64,000 bases of DNA from Bacillus methanolicus PB1 (GTDB lineage: Bacteria; Bacillota; Bacilli; Bacillales; Cytobacillaceae): contig NZ_AFEU01000001.1 in NCBI RefSeq assembly GCF_000262755.1, positions 186,001 to 250,000 of the forward strand, written 5' to 3'. Positions 19,682 through 29,365 of this stretch are shown here, piece by piece; position 1 is the stretch's first letter; every line of letters starts with the position of its first letter. A program made the translations under genes and the position numbers. Below the pieces are notes generated by a model, which had not been told where the DNA came from, made no database searches, and saw only the letters and a program-made list of their open reading frames with translations.

Positions 19682-21385
19682 TTATAAATTTTTTAGAATG
19701 CCAGTAAGTGCCGGCAAGAGTTCATCTTTATGAATCTCTTGCATTTCGCCTGTTTTTCGCACTTTTACTTCGACTATGCCGTCTGCTGCTTTCTTGCCGA
19801 CTGTAACGCGGACAGGAATTCCAATGAGATCAGAATCGGCAAATTTTACGCCCGGTCTTTCCTGACGGTCATCCAGTAAAACTTCAAAGCGGTTTTTTTG
19901 CAATTCCGTATAAATTTCCTCGGCTAGTGAGGCTTGTGCTTCATCCTTCATATTAACGGCAATGACATGTACTTGAAACGGTGCAATATTCACAGGCCAG
20001 ACAAGCCCATTTTCATCGTTAAACTGCTCTGCGACAGCTGCCAACGTCCGGGACACTCCGATTCCATAGCAGCCCATGATCATTGGCTGTGATTTGCCGT
20101 TTTCATCTAAAAACATGGCATTCATCGTTTCACTGTAACGCGTTCCGAGCTTAAAGACGTGTCCAACTTCGATTCCTTTCGCAAACAAGATCTTCCCTTT
20201 CCCATCAGGTGAAGGATCTCCTTCCTGAATAAAGCGAAGGTCCGCATACCGGCTGACTTTAAAATCACGAACAGGATTCACATTGATGTAATGGAAATGT
20301 TCTTCATTGGCACCGCATACTCCGTTTGTGATCGCTTCAACCGCAAAATCTGCGACAATTTCAACATTGTTTACATGAATTGGACCGATCGAGCCCACGC
20401 TTACGCCAAGAATCTTCTTTGTTTCTTCAGCATCAGCCAGCTCTACTGTACTTGCTTCAAACAAATTTTTCAGTTTAATATCATTAACTTCGTGGTCACC
20501 GCGAACAAGAACGAGCACGTATGTTTCATCTACTTTGAAAAGTAATGATTTAATGCATTTCTTCTCATCTATATTCAAATAAGCTGATACTTCTTCAATC
20601 GTTTTTTGATTTTCTGTTTTGACTTTTTCCAGTTCTTTTTCAGGCTCATTGTCTTTTTCATATTTGACAACGACAGGCGCCATTTCTATATTCGCTGCAT
20701 AGTCCGATGTATCTGAGTAAGCAATCGTATCTTCGCCAACATCTGATAACACCATAAATTCATGCGTATCTTTTCCGCCCATCGCTCCTGAATCAGCTAT
20801 TACCGCACGAAAATTGAGTCCGCACCTTCTAAAAATATTTGAATATGCCTGGAAGATTTTTTCGTATACTTCATCAAGGGTTTCTTTAGATGAATGGAAT
20901 GAATATGCATCCTTCATAATAAACTCTCTTCCGCGCAAAAGCCCGAAACGCGGGCGCTTTTCATCACGAAATTTTGTTTGAATCTGATATAGAGTGAGTG
21001 GAAGCCGTTTATAGGATTTAACTTCATCACGAACCAAGCTTGTAATTACTTCTTCATGCGTTGCCCCGAGAGCAAATTCTCTTTCGTTGCGATCTTTTAG
21101 CCGCATCAATTCCGGCCCGTATGTATACCAACGCCCTGATTCCTGCCAGAGCTCCGCCTGCTGCAGTGCCGGCATAAGGAGTTCGACCGCTCCGGCATTG
21201 ATCATTTCTTCACGGATAATTCCCTCAATTTTTTGCAGAACTTTTCGCCCTAAAGGCATAAAGCTGTAAATACCGCTGGCATTTTGCCGTATAAAACCGG
21301 CTCTTAATAATAGCTGGTGGCTTTTAATTTCTGCATCTGCAGGTACTTCTCTAAGTGTCGGAATTAGCGTCATACTCTGTTTCAT
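19682..21385 (-). CDS. proS: Prolyl-tRNA synthetase, bacterial type with editing domain
   Basis: Class II synthetase charging tRNA-Pro, 567 residues. The catalytic core has [21 protein letters not shown] split here as motif 2 [10 protein letters not shown] and [11 protein letters not shown]. An inserted YbaK-like editing domain lies between motifs 2 and 3 (roughly residues 230-390). Motif 3 is [13 protein letters not shown], and a C-terminal anticodon-binding domain follows. The ATG at 21383-21385 has GAGGTG six nt upstream; three further codons upstream are open but lie in the Shine-Dalgarno region. It sits between two palindromic repeats, R4 before it and R3 behind it. Confidence 0.96.
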   Translation of the reverse strand: MKQSMTLIPTLREVPADAEIKSHQLLLRAGFIRQNASGIYSFMPLGRKVLQKIEGIIREEMINAGAVELLMPALQQAELWQESGRWYTYGPELMRLKDRNEREFALGATHEEVITSLVRDEVKSYKRLPLTLYQIQTKFRDEKRPRFGLLRGREFIMKDAYSFHSSKETLDEVYEKIFQAYSNIFRRCGLNFRAVIADSGAMGGKDTHEFMVLSDVGEDTIAYSDTSDYAANIEMAPVVVKYEKDNEPEKELEKVKTENQKTIEEVSAYLNIDEKKCIKSLLFKVDETYVLVLVRGDHEVNDIKLKNLFEASTVELADAEETKKILGVSVGSIGPIHVNNVEIVADFAVEAITNGVCGANEEHFHYINVNPVRDFKVSRYADLRFIQEGDPSPDGKGKILFAKGIEVGHVFKLGTRYSETMNAMFLDENGKSQPMIMGCYGIGVSRTLAAVAEQFNDENGLVWPVNIAPFQVHVIAVNMKDEAQASLAEEIYTELQKNRFEVLLDDRQERPGVKFADSDLIGIPVRVTVGKKAADGIVEVKVRKTGEMQEIHKDELLPALTGILKNL

Positions 21386-21417
21386 ATCATGCACCTCATT
21401 TACTTAAATCCCAATGC

Positions 21418-21525
21418 GGGCTTGACTCAAAAGGTTCTGGCTTCCTCCATCAATGACAATATACAGAATGGTTTTATAATTGTATGTCAATATGTTGTAT
21501 TGGAGGGGTCTGACCCTTCAGCCCC
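21418..21525 (-). repeat. Degenerate palindromic repeat R4
   Basis: The right side reads GTATTGGAGGGGTCTGACCCTTCAGCCCC (as GTATTGGAGGGG then TCTGACCCTTCAGCCCC) and clearly belongs to the R3 type. The left side, GGGCTTGACTCAAAAGGTTCTGGCTTCCTCC in pieces, is its diverged inverted arm (for example GGTTCTGGCTTCC in place of GGGTCTGACCCC). Internal CAATATAC and CAATATG remain. It fills the gap between rseP and proS. Confidence 0.7.
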
Positions 21526-21546
21526 ATTAGGCAAATTAATTATTCA

Positions 21547-22806
21547 TTAAAGAAAAAACCGTTGAATATCGTTCCATGTTACTACAAGCATTAACAGCAT
21601 AAGCAGTGCAAAACCGATAAAATGAACCATTCCCTCCTTATGGCGGTCAATTGGTTTTCCCCTGACCGCTTCAACAGCAAAAAACATTAGTCTTCCGCCG
21701 TCTAATGCAGGGATTGGAAGCAAATTCATGATTCCGAGATTTATGCTTAAAATCGCTGCCCATTTCATTAAATAATAGATTCCGGATTTCGCAACTGTAT
21801 CGGTGGAGTAATAAATACCTACCGGTCCTGAAAGGGAATCAATCGAAAACTGTCCAGTCACCAGCTTGCCGAGCATAACGAAAATCTCTTTCGTCCAAAA
21901 ATACGTTTCGCTTGCTCCGTAAGTGATTGCTTTTAACGGTGATTTTTCAACAGGACTGTAAACCCCAATCAAACCGATTTTTTTGCCTTCTGCTTCCTGC
22001 ACTTTCGGTGTTACCGGTATTTCCAGTGTACCGCCGTTGCGTTCAATGGTAAATTCAAGTTCTTCGCCGGGATTTTTGCGAATGATTTCGACCACATCTG
22101 TCCAGGTTGATATTTCTGAACCATCAATGCTTACAACCTTATCTCCTTCTTTTAAACCCGCCTCATAAGCAGCACCATCCGGGGTCAATTTTCCGAGGAC
22201 AGGTTCCATAGAAGGGACTCCCTGAAAAAGTGCAATAATAACAAAGACCGCAAATGCCAGGACAAAATTCATCATTGGTCCTGCAAAAATGGCCATTGTT
22301 CTTTGGCCAAGTGTCTTGGATGCGAACTGGCGGTTATATGGCGCAATCTGAGTTTCTGAGCCGTTTTCCACCACTGTTGCCTCCGGATTGACGGCAAACG
22401 TTCGCAGAACATCTTCTTCATCATCCGCATATCCTTTTATAATAAGTTCGTGTTCAATTTCAGCGTGTTCGACTTCAACAATCTTTGCATCAGAATATTT
22501 ATCTTTATTATTTAATATAATTTTGTTTACTTTTCCAGCTTTGTCAAACAGCAACCCAATTCTGTACCCGGGCTTAATTTCCACCATTTCCGGGTCTTCT
22601 CCCGCCATCCGGACAAATCCGCCTATTGGCAAAAGCCTTATCGTATAGGTTGTTTCACCTTTTTTAAAGGAAAATACTTTCGGACCAAAACCGATCGCAA
22701 ACTCCCTGCATAATATGCCCGCTTTTTTTGCAAAAACGAAATGTCCTAATTCATGGAAAAAAACAAGGGCGCCAAATATGATGATAAAGGCTATCACTGT
22801 ACTCAA
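21547..22806 (-). CDS. rseP: Site-2 intramembrane metalloprotease RseP/RasP
   Basis: Zinc intramembrane protease that completes cleavage of anti-sigma factors and clears signal peptides (RasP in B. subtilis, acting on RsiW and FtsL). 419 residues: first transmembrane helix with HELGH, one PDZ domain (about 190-270, EAGLKEGDKVVSIDG), and a second metal motif NLLPIPALDGGRL in a late helix. The last residues, MLVVTWNDIQRFFL, match homologues. I take TTG at 22804-22806, which follows AAGGTGGG by 7 nt; the GTG four codons upstream overlaps that site. Between dxr and proS, as in B. subtilis. Confidence 0.94.
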   Translation of the reverse strand: MSTVIAFIIIFGALVFFHELGHFVFAKKAGILCREFAIGFGPKVFSFKKGETTYTIRLLPIGGFVRMAGEDPEMVEIKPGYRIGLLFDKAGKVNKIILNNKDKYSDAKIVEVEHAEIEHELIIKGYADDEEDVLRTFAVNPEATVVENGSETQIAPYNRQFASKTLGQRTMAIFAGPMMNFVLAFAVFVIIALFQGVPSMEPVLGKLTPDGAAYEAGLKEGDKVVSIDGSEISTWTDVVEIIRKNPGEELEFTIERNGGTLEIPVTPKVQEAEGKKIGLIGVYSPVEKSPLKAITYGASETYFWTKEIFVMLGKLVTGQFSIDSLSGPVGIYYSTDTVAKSGIYYLMKWAAILSINLGIMNLLPIPALDGGRLMFFAVEAVRGKPIDRHKEGMVHFIGFALLMLLMLVVTWNDIQRFFL

Positions 22807-22956
22807 ACGTATACCCACCTTTTAGACTGTCAGATTTTTTTCGTGTTTTTCAGCATGAAACATATTTCTTGGCTAAAGAGTACCAAATATATTGCTTAAT
22901 GCCAAGTATGAACCAAAAACCGTTTGTATTCTATATTACATTCTATGTGAATATAA

Positions 22957-24105
22957 TCAGTATAAACCTTTAACAAAGCTTCTTGTTTCTTTATCGACTG
23001 TTTGAATCGTTTCTAGATCAGGATGGGCAATGATTTCGTGCTTGCTGATTGCTTTTTCGATTATATCTTCAATTTGCAGGAAAGAAATTTCCCCATTCAG
23101 AAATGCGGCCACCGCTGCTTCGTTTGCAGCATTTAGAACTGTCGGCAAAGTTCCCCCCGCTTTTCCGGCTTCATACGCAAATTTTAAACAGCGAAAACGG
23201 TTAAAGTCCATCTCAGCAAAATGAAGCTTGCCAATTTCGGCAAGATTCAGCTTGCTTGCAGATTTAAGAGGCAGTCTGTCAGGGTATGTTAATGCATATT
23301 GAATCGGCACCCTCATATCCGGTGTTCCAAGCTGGGCAATCACGCTGCTGTCATGGAACTCAATCATCGAATGAATTATACTTTCTTTATGCAAAAGCAC
23401 TTCTATTCGATCATAAGGCATTGAAAAAAGCCAGTGAGCTTCAATCACTTCAAGGCCTTTGTTCATCATTGTGGCGGAATCAATCGTAATTTTCGCTCCC
23501 ATGGACCAATTAGGATGGTTAAGAGCTTCCTCAACTGTAACATTCACTAGCTCGTCCCGGTTACGGTCCCGAAAACTTCCTCCAGAAGCCGTTAAGATAA
23601 TTTTTTCTATATTCTTTTCTTTTTCACCTTGAAGGGCTTGAAATATGGCTGAATGTTCACTGTCGACCGGAAGCAGTGGAACTTTTTTCCGACGGGCTGC
23701 TTTCATTACTAGATGGCCCGCGGTAACAAGCGTTTCTTTATTCGCAATTGCAATTGCTTTTCCTGCTTCAATTGCTTGCAATGTAGGATATAGACCGACA
23801 CTCCCTAGAACAGCATTAACGAGAATATCTGTTTTTTCGAAAACAGCTGCTTCTGTTAAACCTTCATCACCATATGTAAAGACAATACCGGGAAATTCGG
23901 CTCTTAAGCTTTCTGAACCGGCTTTATCCCGAGTTGAAACTAGCTCAGGATTAAATTCATGAATGATTTTTCTAGCGAGATCAAGATTTTTGCCGACAGA
24001 CATCGCCGCAAGCTTAAATTGATCAGGATTTTCCCTTATTATGTCCAATGTTTGAGTGCCAATTGAACCGGTTGCCCCTAGCAAACTAATATGCTTCAAA
24101 TACAT
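22957..24105 (-). CDS. dxr: 1-deoxy-D-xylulose 5-phosphate reductoisomerase
   Basis: Second step of the non-mevalonate isoprenoid pathway, making 2-C-methyl-D-erythritol 4-phosphate with NADPH. 382 residues, NADPH loop [14 protein letters not shown] near the N-terminus, catalytic-loop and metal-binding region [13 protein letters not shown] and the flexible region around SGGSFRD, and [24 protein letters not shown] (as NHPNWSMG and [13 protein letters not shown]). Its product leads to undecaprenyl diphosphate via uppS upstream in the same cluster. Start ATG at 24103-24105 after AGGAG. Confidence 0.96.
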   Translation of the reverse strand: MYLKHISLLGATGSIGTQTLDIIRENPDQFKLAAMSVGKNLDLARKIIHEFNPELVSTRDKAGSESLRAEFPGIVFTYGDEGLTEAAVFEKTDILVNAVLGSVGLYPTLQAIEAGKAIAIANKETLVTAGHLVMKAARRKKVPLLPVDSEHSAIFQALQGEKEKNIEKIILTASGGSFRDRNRDELVNVTVEEALNHPNWSMGAKITIDSATMMNKGLEVIEAHWLFSMPYDRIEVLLHKESIIHSMIEFHDSSVIAQLGTPDMRVPIQYALTYPDRLPLKSASKLNLAEIGKLHFAEMDFNRFRCLKFAYEAGKAGGTLPTVLNAANEAAVAAFLNGEISFLQIEDIIEKAISKHEIIAHPDLETIQTVDKETRSFVKGLY

Positions 24106-24152
24106 TCAACTCCTACTAATCAACAACATGAACAAAGTTTTTATATTGTTTT

Positions 24153-24941
24153 TTACAATAAGTGAAAGAAATGCAAAAGAGGCCAAACAAATAACAGGCT
24201 GTCAAAGCGATCTAAAATACCTCCATGTCCAGGAAGAATTTTGCCGGAATCTTTCACATCATAATGCCTTTTTAAGGCTGATTCAACTAAATCGCCAATT
24301 TGACCGAAAATCGACAAAAAAACAGTGATGATCATTAATTGAATTAGTGATGCATCAATATCTGTAAAGAAGACGAATAATATCCCGACGATGATGGCGC
24401 ATACAATCCCGCCAATAAATCCTTCCACAGTCTTGTTAGGGCTGATTTCCGGCCAAAGCTTGTTTTTGCCAAAAGCCCGTCCTATAAAATAAGCACCTGA
24501 ATCTGTCGCCCAAACAATAAATAATGAATAAAAAACATAAATCAAGCCCGCTTCGCGCGTTTCAATAAAATAATAAAATCCGATCCCGATATACAAAATT
24601 GCCATTGTTGAAAAGGCAACATCGTCAAATGAAAACCTGTTCTTCGTTGCAACGGTATAAGTTAAGAAAAGCAAAACAGCCAACAGCGCGACTTCTACCT
24701 TTGAATAGTTAAGATCCTCAATTAAATTTAAATATTCATTTGGCAATAAGAATATCCAAAGAAGGGCCAATGATATAATGCCCGGAACTGAAAAAAGATT
24801 GAGTTTTCGCATTTTTAACAGTTCATATAAGCTTATTGTTGCCAACAAGTAAATCATGGCCAAAAATGCCATATTCCCAATAAAAACAATCGGCAAAAAA
24901 ACAGCCGCTGCTGTAATTGCTGTTACGATTCTTTGCTTCAT
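24153..24941 (-). CDS. cdsA: Phosphatidate cytidylyltransferase
   Basis: Makes CDP-diacylglycerol from phosphatidate and CTP, the precursor of membrane phospholipids. 262 residues, strongly hydrophobic with about seven or eight membrane helices, a conserved ISPNKTVEGFIGG and the C-terminal CdsA signature KDSGKILPGHGGILDRFDS (in pieces KDSGKILPGHGG and ILDRFDS). Between uppS and dxr, gaps of about 75 and 47 bp. Confidence 0.95.
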   Translation of the reverse strand: MKQRIVTAITAAAVFLPIVFIGNMAFLAMIYLLATISLYELLKMRKLNLFSVPGIISLALLWIFLLPNEYLNLIEDLNYSKVEVALLAVLLFLTYTVATKNRFSFDDVAFSTMAILYIGIGFYYFIETREAGLIYVFYSLFIVWATDSGAYFIGRAFGKNKLWPEISPNKTVEGFIGGIVCAIIVGILFVFFTDIDASLIQLMIITVFLSIFGQIGDLVESALKRHYDVKDSGKILPGHGGILDRFDSLLFVWPLLHFFHLL

Positions 24942-25015
24942 CCATTATTCAACACCTTTGTATTCTTCGTCTAAATTCAAGAAAATGGAAGCCCCGATGT
25001 CAAATTTAGGGATAT

Positions 25016-25792
25016 TCAAACTCCCCCGAATCGTCGTTGGCGGTTTTGGAAATCTTCTATTGCTTCGATTAAATGTTCCTCGGAAAAATCCGGCCACAAA
25101 ACATCGGTAAACCAAAATTCTGTGTACGCAAGCTGCCATAGCATAAAATTGCTCAGCCGGATTTCCCCGCTTGTTCTAATTAAGAGATCGGGGTCCTCAA
25201 GACCTGAAGTCATTAAATAATTGGAAAATACATCCTCATTCAAGTCATTTTCATCTATTATACCACTTCGGCAATCTTTTAAGACGTGCTTAACAGCTTC
25301 AATAATTTCAGCTCTGCTTCCATAATTGAGAGCAAAATTCAGAATAAGGCCGTTGTTATCCTTTGTATCATTGGTAGCTTTTTCAATTGCTCTCAATGTA
25401 TGTTCCGGAAGATTATGCTTATAACCTATCATTTTTACCTTTACATTTTCTTTCACAAGCTCAGGCAAAAAGGTGCCGAGAAACTCTTCGGGAAGCTTCA
25501 TTAGATAATCTACTTCGTTTTTCGGGCGCTTCCAGTTTTCCGTGGAAAATGCGTACAAAGTCAATATCTTTATCCCTAGTTCATTTGCCAGCATTGTTAT
25601 TTTTCGAACGACCTTCATACCCTCATGATGGCCTGCTACTCTCGGCAATGCTCTTCTCTTTGCCCAGCGGCCGTTTCCGTCCATAATAATAGCAATATGT
25701 GAAGGAACTTGCTGTTCTTTTATGTTTTTGATTCGATCTCGGAGATTGGAAGAGGAATTCTGGTTCTTCCAAAGCTTTATTTTATTTAACAT
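25016..25792 (-). CDS. uppS: Undecaprenyl diphosphate synthase
   Basis: cis-Prenyltransferase that makes the C55 lipid carrier for wall synthesis. 258 residues with the active-site motif IIMDGNGRWAKRR (catalytic Asp in MDGNG), FSTENWKRP and the C-terminal TSGEIRLSNFMLWQLAYTEF (as TSGEIRLSNF, MLWQLAYTEF). The N-terminus carries a roughly 30-residue basic extension before the core, normal for Bacillus. A candidate extended -10 promoter lies upstream, so it may head the uppS-cdsA-dxr-rseP-proS unit. Confidence 0.96.
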   Translation of the reverse strand: MLNKIKLWKNQNSSSNLRDRIKNIKEQQVPSHIAIIMDGNGRWAKRRALPRVAGHHEGMKVVRKITMLANELGIKILTLYAFSTENWKRPKNEVDYLMKLPEEFLGTFLPELVKENVKVKMIGYKHNLPEHTLRAIEKATNDTKDNNGLILNFALNYGSRAEIIEAVKHVLKDCRSGIIDENDLNEDVFSNYLMTSGLEDPDLLIRTSGEIRLSNFMLWQLAYTEFWFTDVLWPDFSEEHLIEAIEDFQNRQRRFGGV

Positions 25793-25885
25793 AGGTCAGA
25801 TCCTCCAAAAAAAGTTAATCGTTACCTCCGATAAATAAGGAAAAAATGCAGAATATGTAAAAATTTTTTCAAACCGCACGCTCTT

Positions 25886-25894
25886 ATCATACCA
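25886..25894 (-). promoter_or_regulatory. Candidate extended -10 promoter before uppS
   Basis: TGGTATGAT on the minus strand fits an extended -10 (TGn plus TATGAT), about 95 bp before uppS and after the frr terminator. No good -35 is seen. Confidence 0.35.
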
Positions 25895-25982
25895 AAAAAT
25901 CGATAAGATATCTCTATAAAAAATATGAAGGAATAAATGAAAAGTCAGGACTTTCGGAACAGAATCGATTTTCTATTTTTTG

Positions 25983-26008
25983 AAAAAGAAAACTCGCCGT
26001 CTGGCGAG
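25983..26008 (-). terminator. Rho-independent terminator of frr
   Basis: CTCGCC and GGCGAG (26003-26008 with 25993-25998) form a 6-bp GC-rich stem with a 4-nt loop, followed by TTTTCTTTTT, 6 bp after the frr stop. Confidence 0.85.
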
Positions 26009-26014
26009 CAATAA

Positions 26015-26572
26015 TTATATTTCCAAGATTTCCTTTTCTTTATCTTTTGTGATTTGGTCAATTTTATTAATATGTTCATCCGTAAGCTTTTGAATATCAT
26101 CAGAATATCCGCGCAGATCATCTTCTGTTATTTCGCCTGATTTTTCAAGCTTTTTAAGATCATCATTTGCATCACGGCGGATGTTTCTGATCGCTACTTT
26201 AGCTTCTTCTGATTCTTTTTTTACAACCTTTGCAAGCTCTTTGCGGCGTTCCTCAGTAAGCTGAGGAATAGCTATGCGGATAAGGGAGCCGTCACTTGTC
26301 GGATTTAATCCTAAATCTGATTTTAAAATGGCTTTTTCGATTTCCCCAATTATTGATTTATCATAAGGCTGGATGACAAGCAAGCGAGGTTCGGGTACAG
26401 TAATTCCTGCTAATTGATTGACAGGTGTAGGCACTCCATAATATTCAACGGTTACTCTGTCCAATAAAGAAGCGCTGGCTCTGCCTGCACGAATGCTTGC
26501 AAGTTCGCGTGTATATGCTTGGATCGCTTTCGTCATTTTTTCTTTAGCATTTGAAATGACTTGTTTTGGCAT
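26015..26572 (-). CDS. frr: Ribosome recycling factor
   Basis: Splits post-termination ribosomes with EF-G. 185 residues, tRNA-shaped two-domain protein with [19 protein letters not shown] (as [19 protein letters not shown]) near residues 28-46 and the C-terminal coiled part [21 protein letters not shown]. The start codon shares one base with the pyrH stop (TAATG), so the two are coupled. Followed by a terminator. Confidence 0.97.
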   Translation of the reverse strand: MPKQVISNAKEKMTKAIQAYTRELASIRAGRASASLLDRVTVEYYGVPTPVNQLAGITVPEPRLLVIQPYDKSIIGEIEKAILKSDLGLNPTSDGSLIRIAIPQLTEERRKELAKVVKKESEEAKVAIRNIRRDANDDLKKLEKSGEITEDDLRGYSDDIQKLTDEHINKIDQITKDKEKEILEI

Positions 26573-27297
26573 TATTTTTTCCCCCTTACAATTGTTCCGA
26601 TTGTTTCGCCCATCACGGCTCGTTTAATATTTCCCTGTTCCATAATTGAGAATACAATTAACGGTATATTGTTGTCCATACATAATGACGATGCTGTTGA
26701 ATCCATGACCGCTAATCCTTCTTTTAAAACATCTAAATAAGAAAGTTCATCATATTTTTTTGCATTTTTATCAACTCGAGGGTCAGAGGTGTAAACCCCA
26801 TCTACATTGTTTTTCGCCATTAAAATAACTTCTGCTTCTATTTCGGCTGCCCGCAAAGCTGCTGTTGTATCAGTTGAAAAGTAAGGGTTTCCAGTACCAG
26901 CAGCGAAAATGACCACCCGTTTTTTCTCAAGATGGCGGATCGCACGTCTGCGAATATATGGTTCTGCAACTTGGCGCATTTCGATTGAAGTTTGGACACG
27001 TGTTTCAATGCCTAATTGTTCGAGGCTGTCCTGTAGAGCCAAGGAGTTCATTACAGTTGCAAGCATTCCCATATAATCTGCTGTCGCTCTGTCCATTCCC
27101 ATCTCACTGCCTATTTTTCCCCGCCAAATATTGCCGCCGCCTACAACCACTGCCACTTCAACACCTAATTCAGCTATTTCCTTTACCTGGTCTGCGATCG
27201 ATTTGATGACGGCAGGATTAATGCCGAAGCCTTGTTCACCTGCTAAAGCTTCTCCGCTTAATTTTAATACTACGCGTTTATACTTAGGGCTGCTCAT
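26572..27297 (-). CDS. pyrH: Uridylate kinase
   Basis: Phosphorylates UMP to UDP with ATP; allosteric hexamer. 241 residues of the amino-acid-kinase fold: [18 protein letters not shown] at the N-terminus, [29 protein letters not shown] (as [12 protein letters not shown]) and the uridine-binding [16 protein letters not shown]. The ATG at 27295-27297 has GGAGG five nt upstream; the ATG four codons before it lies inside that Shine-Dalgarno sequence. Repeat R5 separates it from tsf. Confidence 0.96.
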   Translation of the reverse strand: MSSPKYKRVVLKLSGEALAGEQGFGINPAVIKSIADQVKEIAELGVEVAVVVGGGNIWRGKIGSEMGMDRATADYMGMLATVMNSLALQDSLEQLGIETRVQTSIEMRQVAEPYIRRRAIRHLEKKRVVIFAAGTGNPYFSTDTTAALRAAEIEAEVILMAKNNVDGVYTSDPRVDKNAKKYDELSYLDVLKEGLAVMDSTASSLCMDNNIPLIVFSIMEQGNIKRAVMGETIGTIVRGKK

Positions 27298-27343
27298 AAG
27301 AACCTCCATATGTAGTCTAAGCTTGTCATGAAAGCTTTAAAAA

Positions 27344-27465
27344 CGAGGCTGTCTCATAAGGGTCTGACCCCATGTGCATTAATCAATATATAGCATATTT
27401 ATCCTACAATATGTCCTATATATTGAGTTATGGGGTCTGACCCTTAGGCTTTTGAGACAGCCTCG
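27344..27465 (-). repeat. Long palindromic repeat R5, inverted copy of R2
   Basis: About 122 bp with the same GAGGCTGTCTCA termini, GGGTCTGACCCC arms and CAATATATAG core as R2 at 9540-9660. Its reverse complement differs from R2 at roughly nine positions by eye. It starts 36 bp after the tsf stop. On the transcribed strand the closing stem is followed by TTTTTAAA, giving a terminator-like end. Nothing in it codes for protein. Confidence 0.85.
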
Positions 27466-27501
27466 AATATGAATCAGATTGTTTAACTCCAGCTTAATGT
27501 C

Positions 27502-28383
27502 TTACTTCTTTACTTGGTTCATAACTTCTTCTGCGAAGTTCTCTTCACGTTTTTCCAATCCTTCTCCAACTTCGTAACGAACAAATTCACGAATTTTTGC
27601 GCCTTTTGATTCTACAAACTGGCGTACTTTTTGGTCAGGATTTTTAACGAAAGCTTGTTCAAGAACACAAACTTCTTCGAAAAATTTTCCAAGACGTCCT
27701 TCTACCATTTTTGCAACGATGTTTTCGGGTTTCCCTTCATTTAGAGCCTGTTGCGTTAAAACTTGTCGTTCACGTTCTACTTCTTCTTGAGAAACTTGGT
27801 CGCGGGAAACGTATTTAGGATTTAATGCAGCAATATGCATTGCAACATCCTTGGCAGCCTCTTCATCAACAGTTCCTTCCAACACAGTTAGAACAGAGAT
27901 GCGTCCGCCCATATGCAAATAAGCGCCGAAAGCATCATTGTCGGTTTTTGTTTTGATTTCAAAGCGGCGAAGTGTGATTTTCTCGCCGATTTTTGCAACA
28001 GCGGCATTAATGTGTTCAGCCACCTTAGAACCGTTATCCATTTTCTGTTCAGCTGCCTCTTCCACTGTAGCTGGTTTATTCTTAAGAAGGTGGTCAGCCA
28101 ATTCTTTTACAAGTGTTTGGAAGCCTTCGTTTTTTGCAACGAAATCAGTTTCAGAGTTCACTTCAAGAATGACAGCCTCGTTTCCTTCAACTTTGATAGA
28201 AGTAATGCCTTCAGCAGCAATACGGTCTGCTTTCTTTGCAGCTTTTGCGATCCCTTTTTCACGAAGGAAATCAATCGCTTTTTCCATATCACCGTTCGTT
28301 TCTTGAAGGGCTTTTTTGCAATCCATCATGCCGGCGCCAGTTTTTTCGCGCAGTTCTTTAACCATTTGTGCAGTAATTGCCAT
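27502..28383 (-). CDS. tsf: Elongation factor Ts
   Basis: Nucleotide exchange factor for EF-Tu. 293 residues: N-terminal UBA-like domain with [19 protein letters not shown], the core with [14 protein letters not shown] (TDFVAKN contacts EF-Tu) and the paired subdomains with [15 protein letters not shown]. Good AGGAGG Shine-Dalgarno before the ATG at 28381-28383. Preceded by a strong hairpin between rpsB and tsf. Confidence 0.97.
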   Translation of the reverse strand: MAITAQMVKELREKTGAGMMDCKKALQETNGDMEKAIDFLREKGIAKAAKKADRIAAEGITSIKVEGNEAVILEVNSETDFVAKNEGFQTLVKELADHLLKNKPATVEEAAEQKMDNGSKVAEHINAAVAKIGEKITLRRFEIKTKTDNDAFGAYLHMGGRISVLTVLEGTVDEEAAKDVAMHIAALNPKYVSRDQVSQEEVERERQVLTQQALNEGKPENIVAKMVEGRLGKFFEEVCVLEQAFVKNPDQKVRQFVESKGAKIREFVRYEVGEGLEKREENFAEEVMNQVKK

Positions 28384-28450
28384 AATAAGAAATCCTCCTT
28401 AATTGTATTGTATGTAACTTGGCTATTAGAATCATTCAAGAAAGAAAATC

Positions 28451-28492
28451 TTTAAAAAAAGGTGATAAAGGGTGCTCCCTATTATCACCTTT
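28451..28492 (-). terminator. Strong hairpin between rpsB and tsf
   Basis: On the transcribed strand AAAGGTGATAA pairs with TTATCACCTTT (11 bp), with a further AGGG/CCCT stem and a 4-nt loop inside. The stem runs directly into T residues. It starts 12 bp after the rpsB stop and looks like an attenuator or terminator that would lower tsf expression relative to rpsB, or a processing-stabilised 3' end. Confidence 0.75.
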
Positions 28493-28504
28493 AACCTTTA
28501 ACCA

Positions 28505-29218
28505 TTACTCAGCGGCAGCTGTAGTTGCAACTTCTTCACCTTGTTTAGCTTCTAAGACCGCATCTGCCATTTTTGAAGTTAAAAGCTTAACAGCGCGAAT
28601 TGCATCATCGTTTGCAGGGATAACCACATCAATTTCATCTGGGTCGCAGTTTGTATCCACGATAGCTACGATTGGAATGTTTAATTTATGTGCCTCTGCA
28701 ACTGCGATACGCTCTTTACGAGGGTCAATGATGAACAAAGCATCCGGCAGCTGTTTCATTTCTTTAATACCGCCAAGGAATTTTTCTAAACGCTCTTGTT
28801 CTTTCTTTAATTTGACTACTTCTTTCTTTGGAAGAACATCGAAAGTGCCGTCTTCAGCCATTCTTTCAATATCTTTTAAACGTTGAATTCGCTTTTGGAT
28901 TGTTTCAAAGTTAGTTAAAGTTCCTCCAAGCCAGCGTTGGTTAACGTAAAACATTCCGGACCGTTCTGCTTCTTCCTTTACAGATTCTTGAGCTTGTTTT
29001 TTTGTACCGACGAAAAGAATTGTTCCTCCATTCGCTGCAAGCTCTTTTACCCAATTATAAGCTTCCTCTACCTTTTTGACTGTTTTTTGAAGGTCGATGA
29101 TGTAAATGCCGTTGCGTTCAGTGAAAATATATTTTTTCATTTTTGGGTTCCAACGGCGAGTTTGGTGACCGAAATGTACACCGGCTTCAAGCAATTGCTT
29201 CATAGAAATTACTGACAT
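28505..29218 (-). CDS. rpsB: 30S ribosomal protein S2
   Basis: Small-subunit protein between head and body. 237 residues with [22 protein letters not shown] (as [18 protein letters not shown]), RWLGGTLTN and [19 protein letters not shown]; the acidic Ala-rich tail is normal. A sigma-A type promoter and a structured leader lie upstream, so it heads the rpsB-tsf-pyrH-frr group. Confidence 0.97.
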   Translation of the reverse strand: MSVISMKQLLEAGVHFGHQTRRWNPKMKKYIFTERNGIYIIDLQKTVKKVEEAYNWVKELAANGGTILFVGTKKQAQESVKEEAERSGMFYVNQRWLGGTLTNFETIQKRIQRLKDIERMAEDGTFDVLPKKEVVKLKKEQERLEKFLGGIKEMKQLPDALFIIDPRKERIAVAEAHKLNIPIVAIVDTNCDPDEIDVVIPANDDAIRAVKLLTSKMADAVLEAKQGEEVATTAAAE

Positions 29219-29262
29219 GCTTTCTCCTCCTAATGGTTTTCTTTTCCTCCGCCCACATCATT

Positions 29263-29304
29263 TTTAAACGGGAACTGTCACTTTGACAGCACCATCCGTT
29301 TAAA
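29263..29304 (-). promoter_or_regulatory. Two-tiered stem-loop in the rpsB leader
   Basis: TTTAAACGG pairs with CCGTTTAAA (9 bp; 29296-29304 with 29263-29271). Inside, CTGTCA pairs with TGACAG around AAG (29284-29289 with 29275-29280). There is no following U-tract, so it is not a terminator. It lies in the untranslated leader 45 nt before rpsB, a place where ribosomal-protein autoregulatory elements are common. Binding of S2 is inference. Confidence 0.5.
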
Positions 29305-29335
29305 TCAGTAAGCGTGTGTAATAACACCATGTCAT

Positions 29336-29364
29336 AATATAGCACAAGAGAAAATGACAATCAA
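29336..29364 (-). promoter_or_regulatory. Candidate sigma-A promoter of rpsB
   Basis: TTGATT (complement of 29359-29364) and TATATT (complement of 29336-29341) are 17 bp apart. It begins right behind the swrB stop and gives a leader of about 110 nt holding the stem-loop described for rpsB. Confidence 0.55.
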
Positions 29365-29365
29365 G

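Noticed and set aside
27913-28455. Plus-strand open frame of 180 codons opposite tsf
   Set aside because: Antisense to a highly conserved gene; the length follows from the codon bias of tsf, there is no ribosome binding site and the Phe/Cys-rich product resembles no family.
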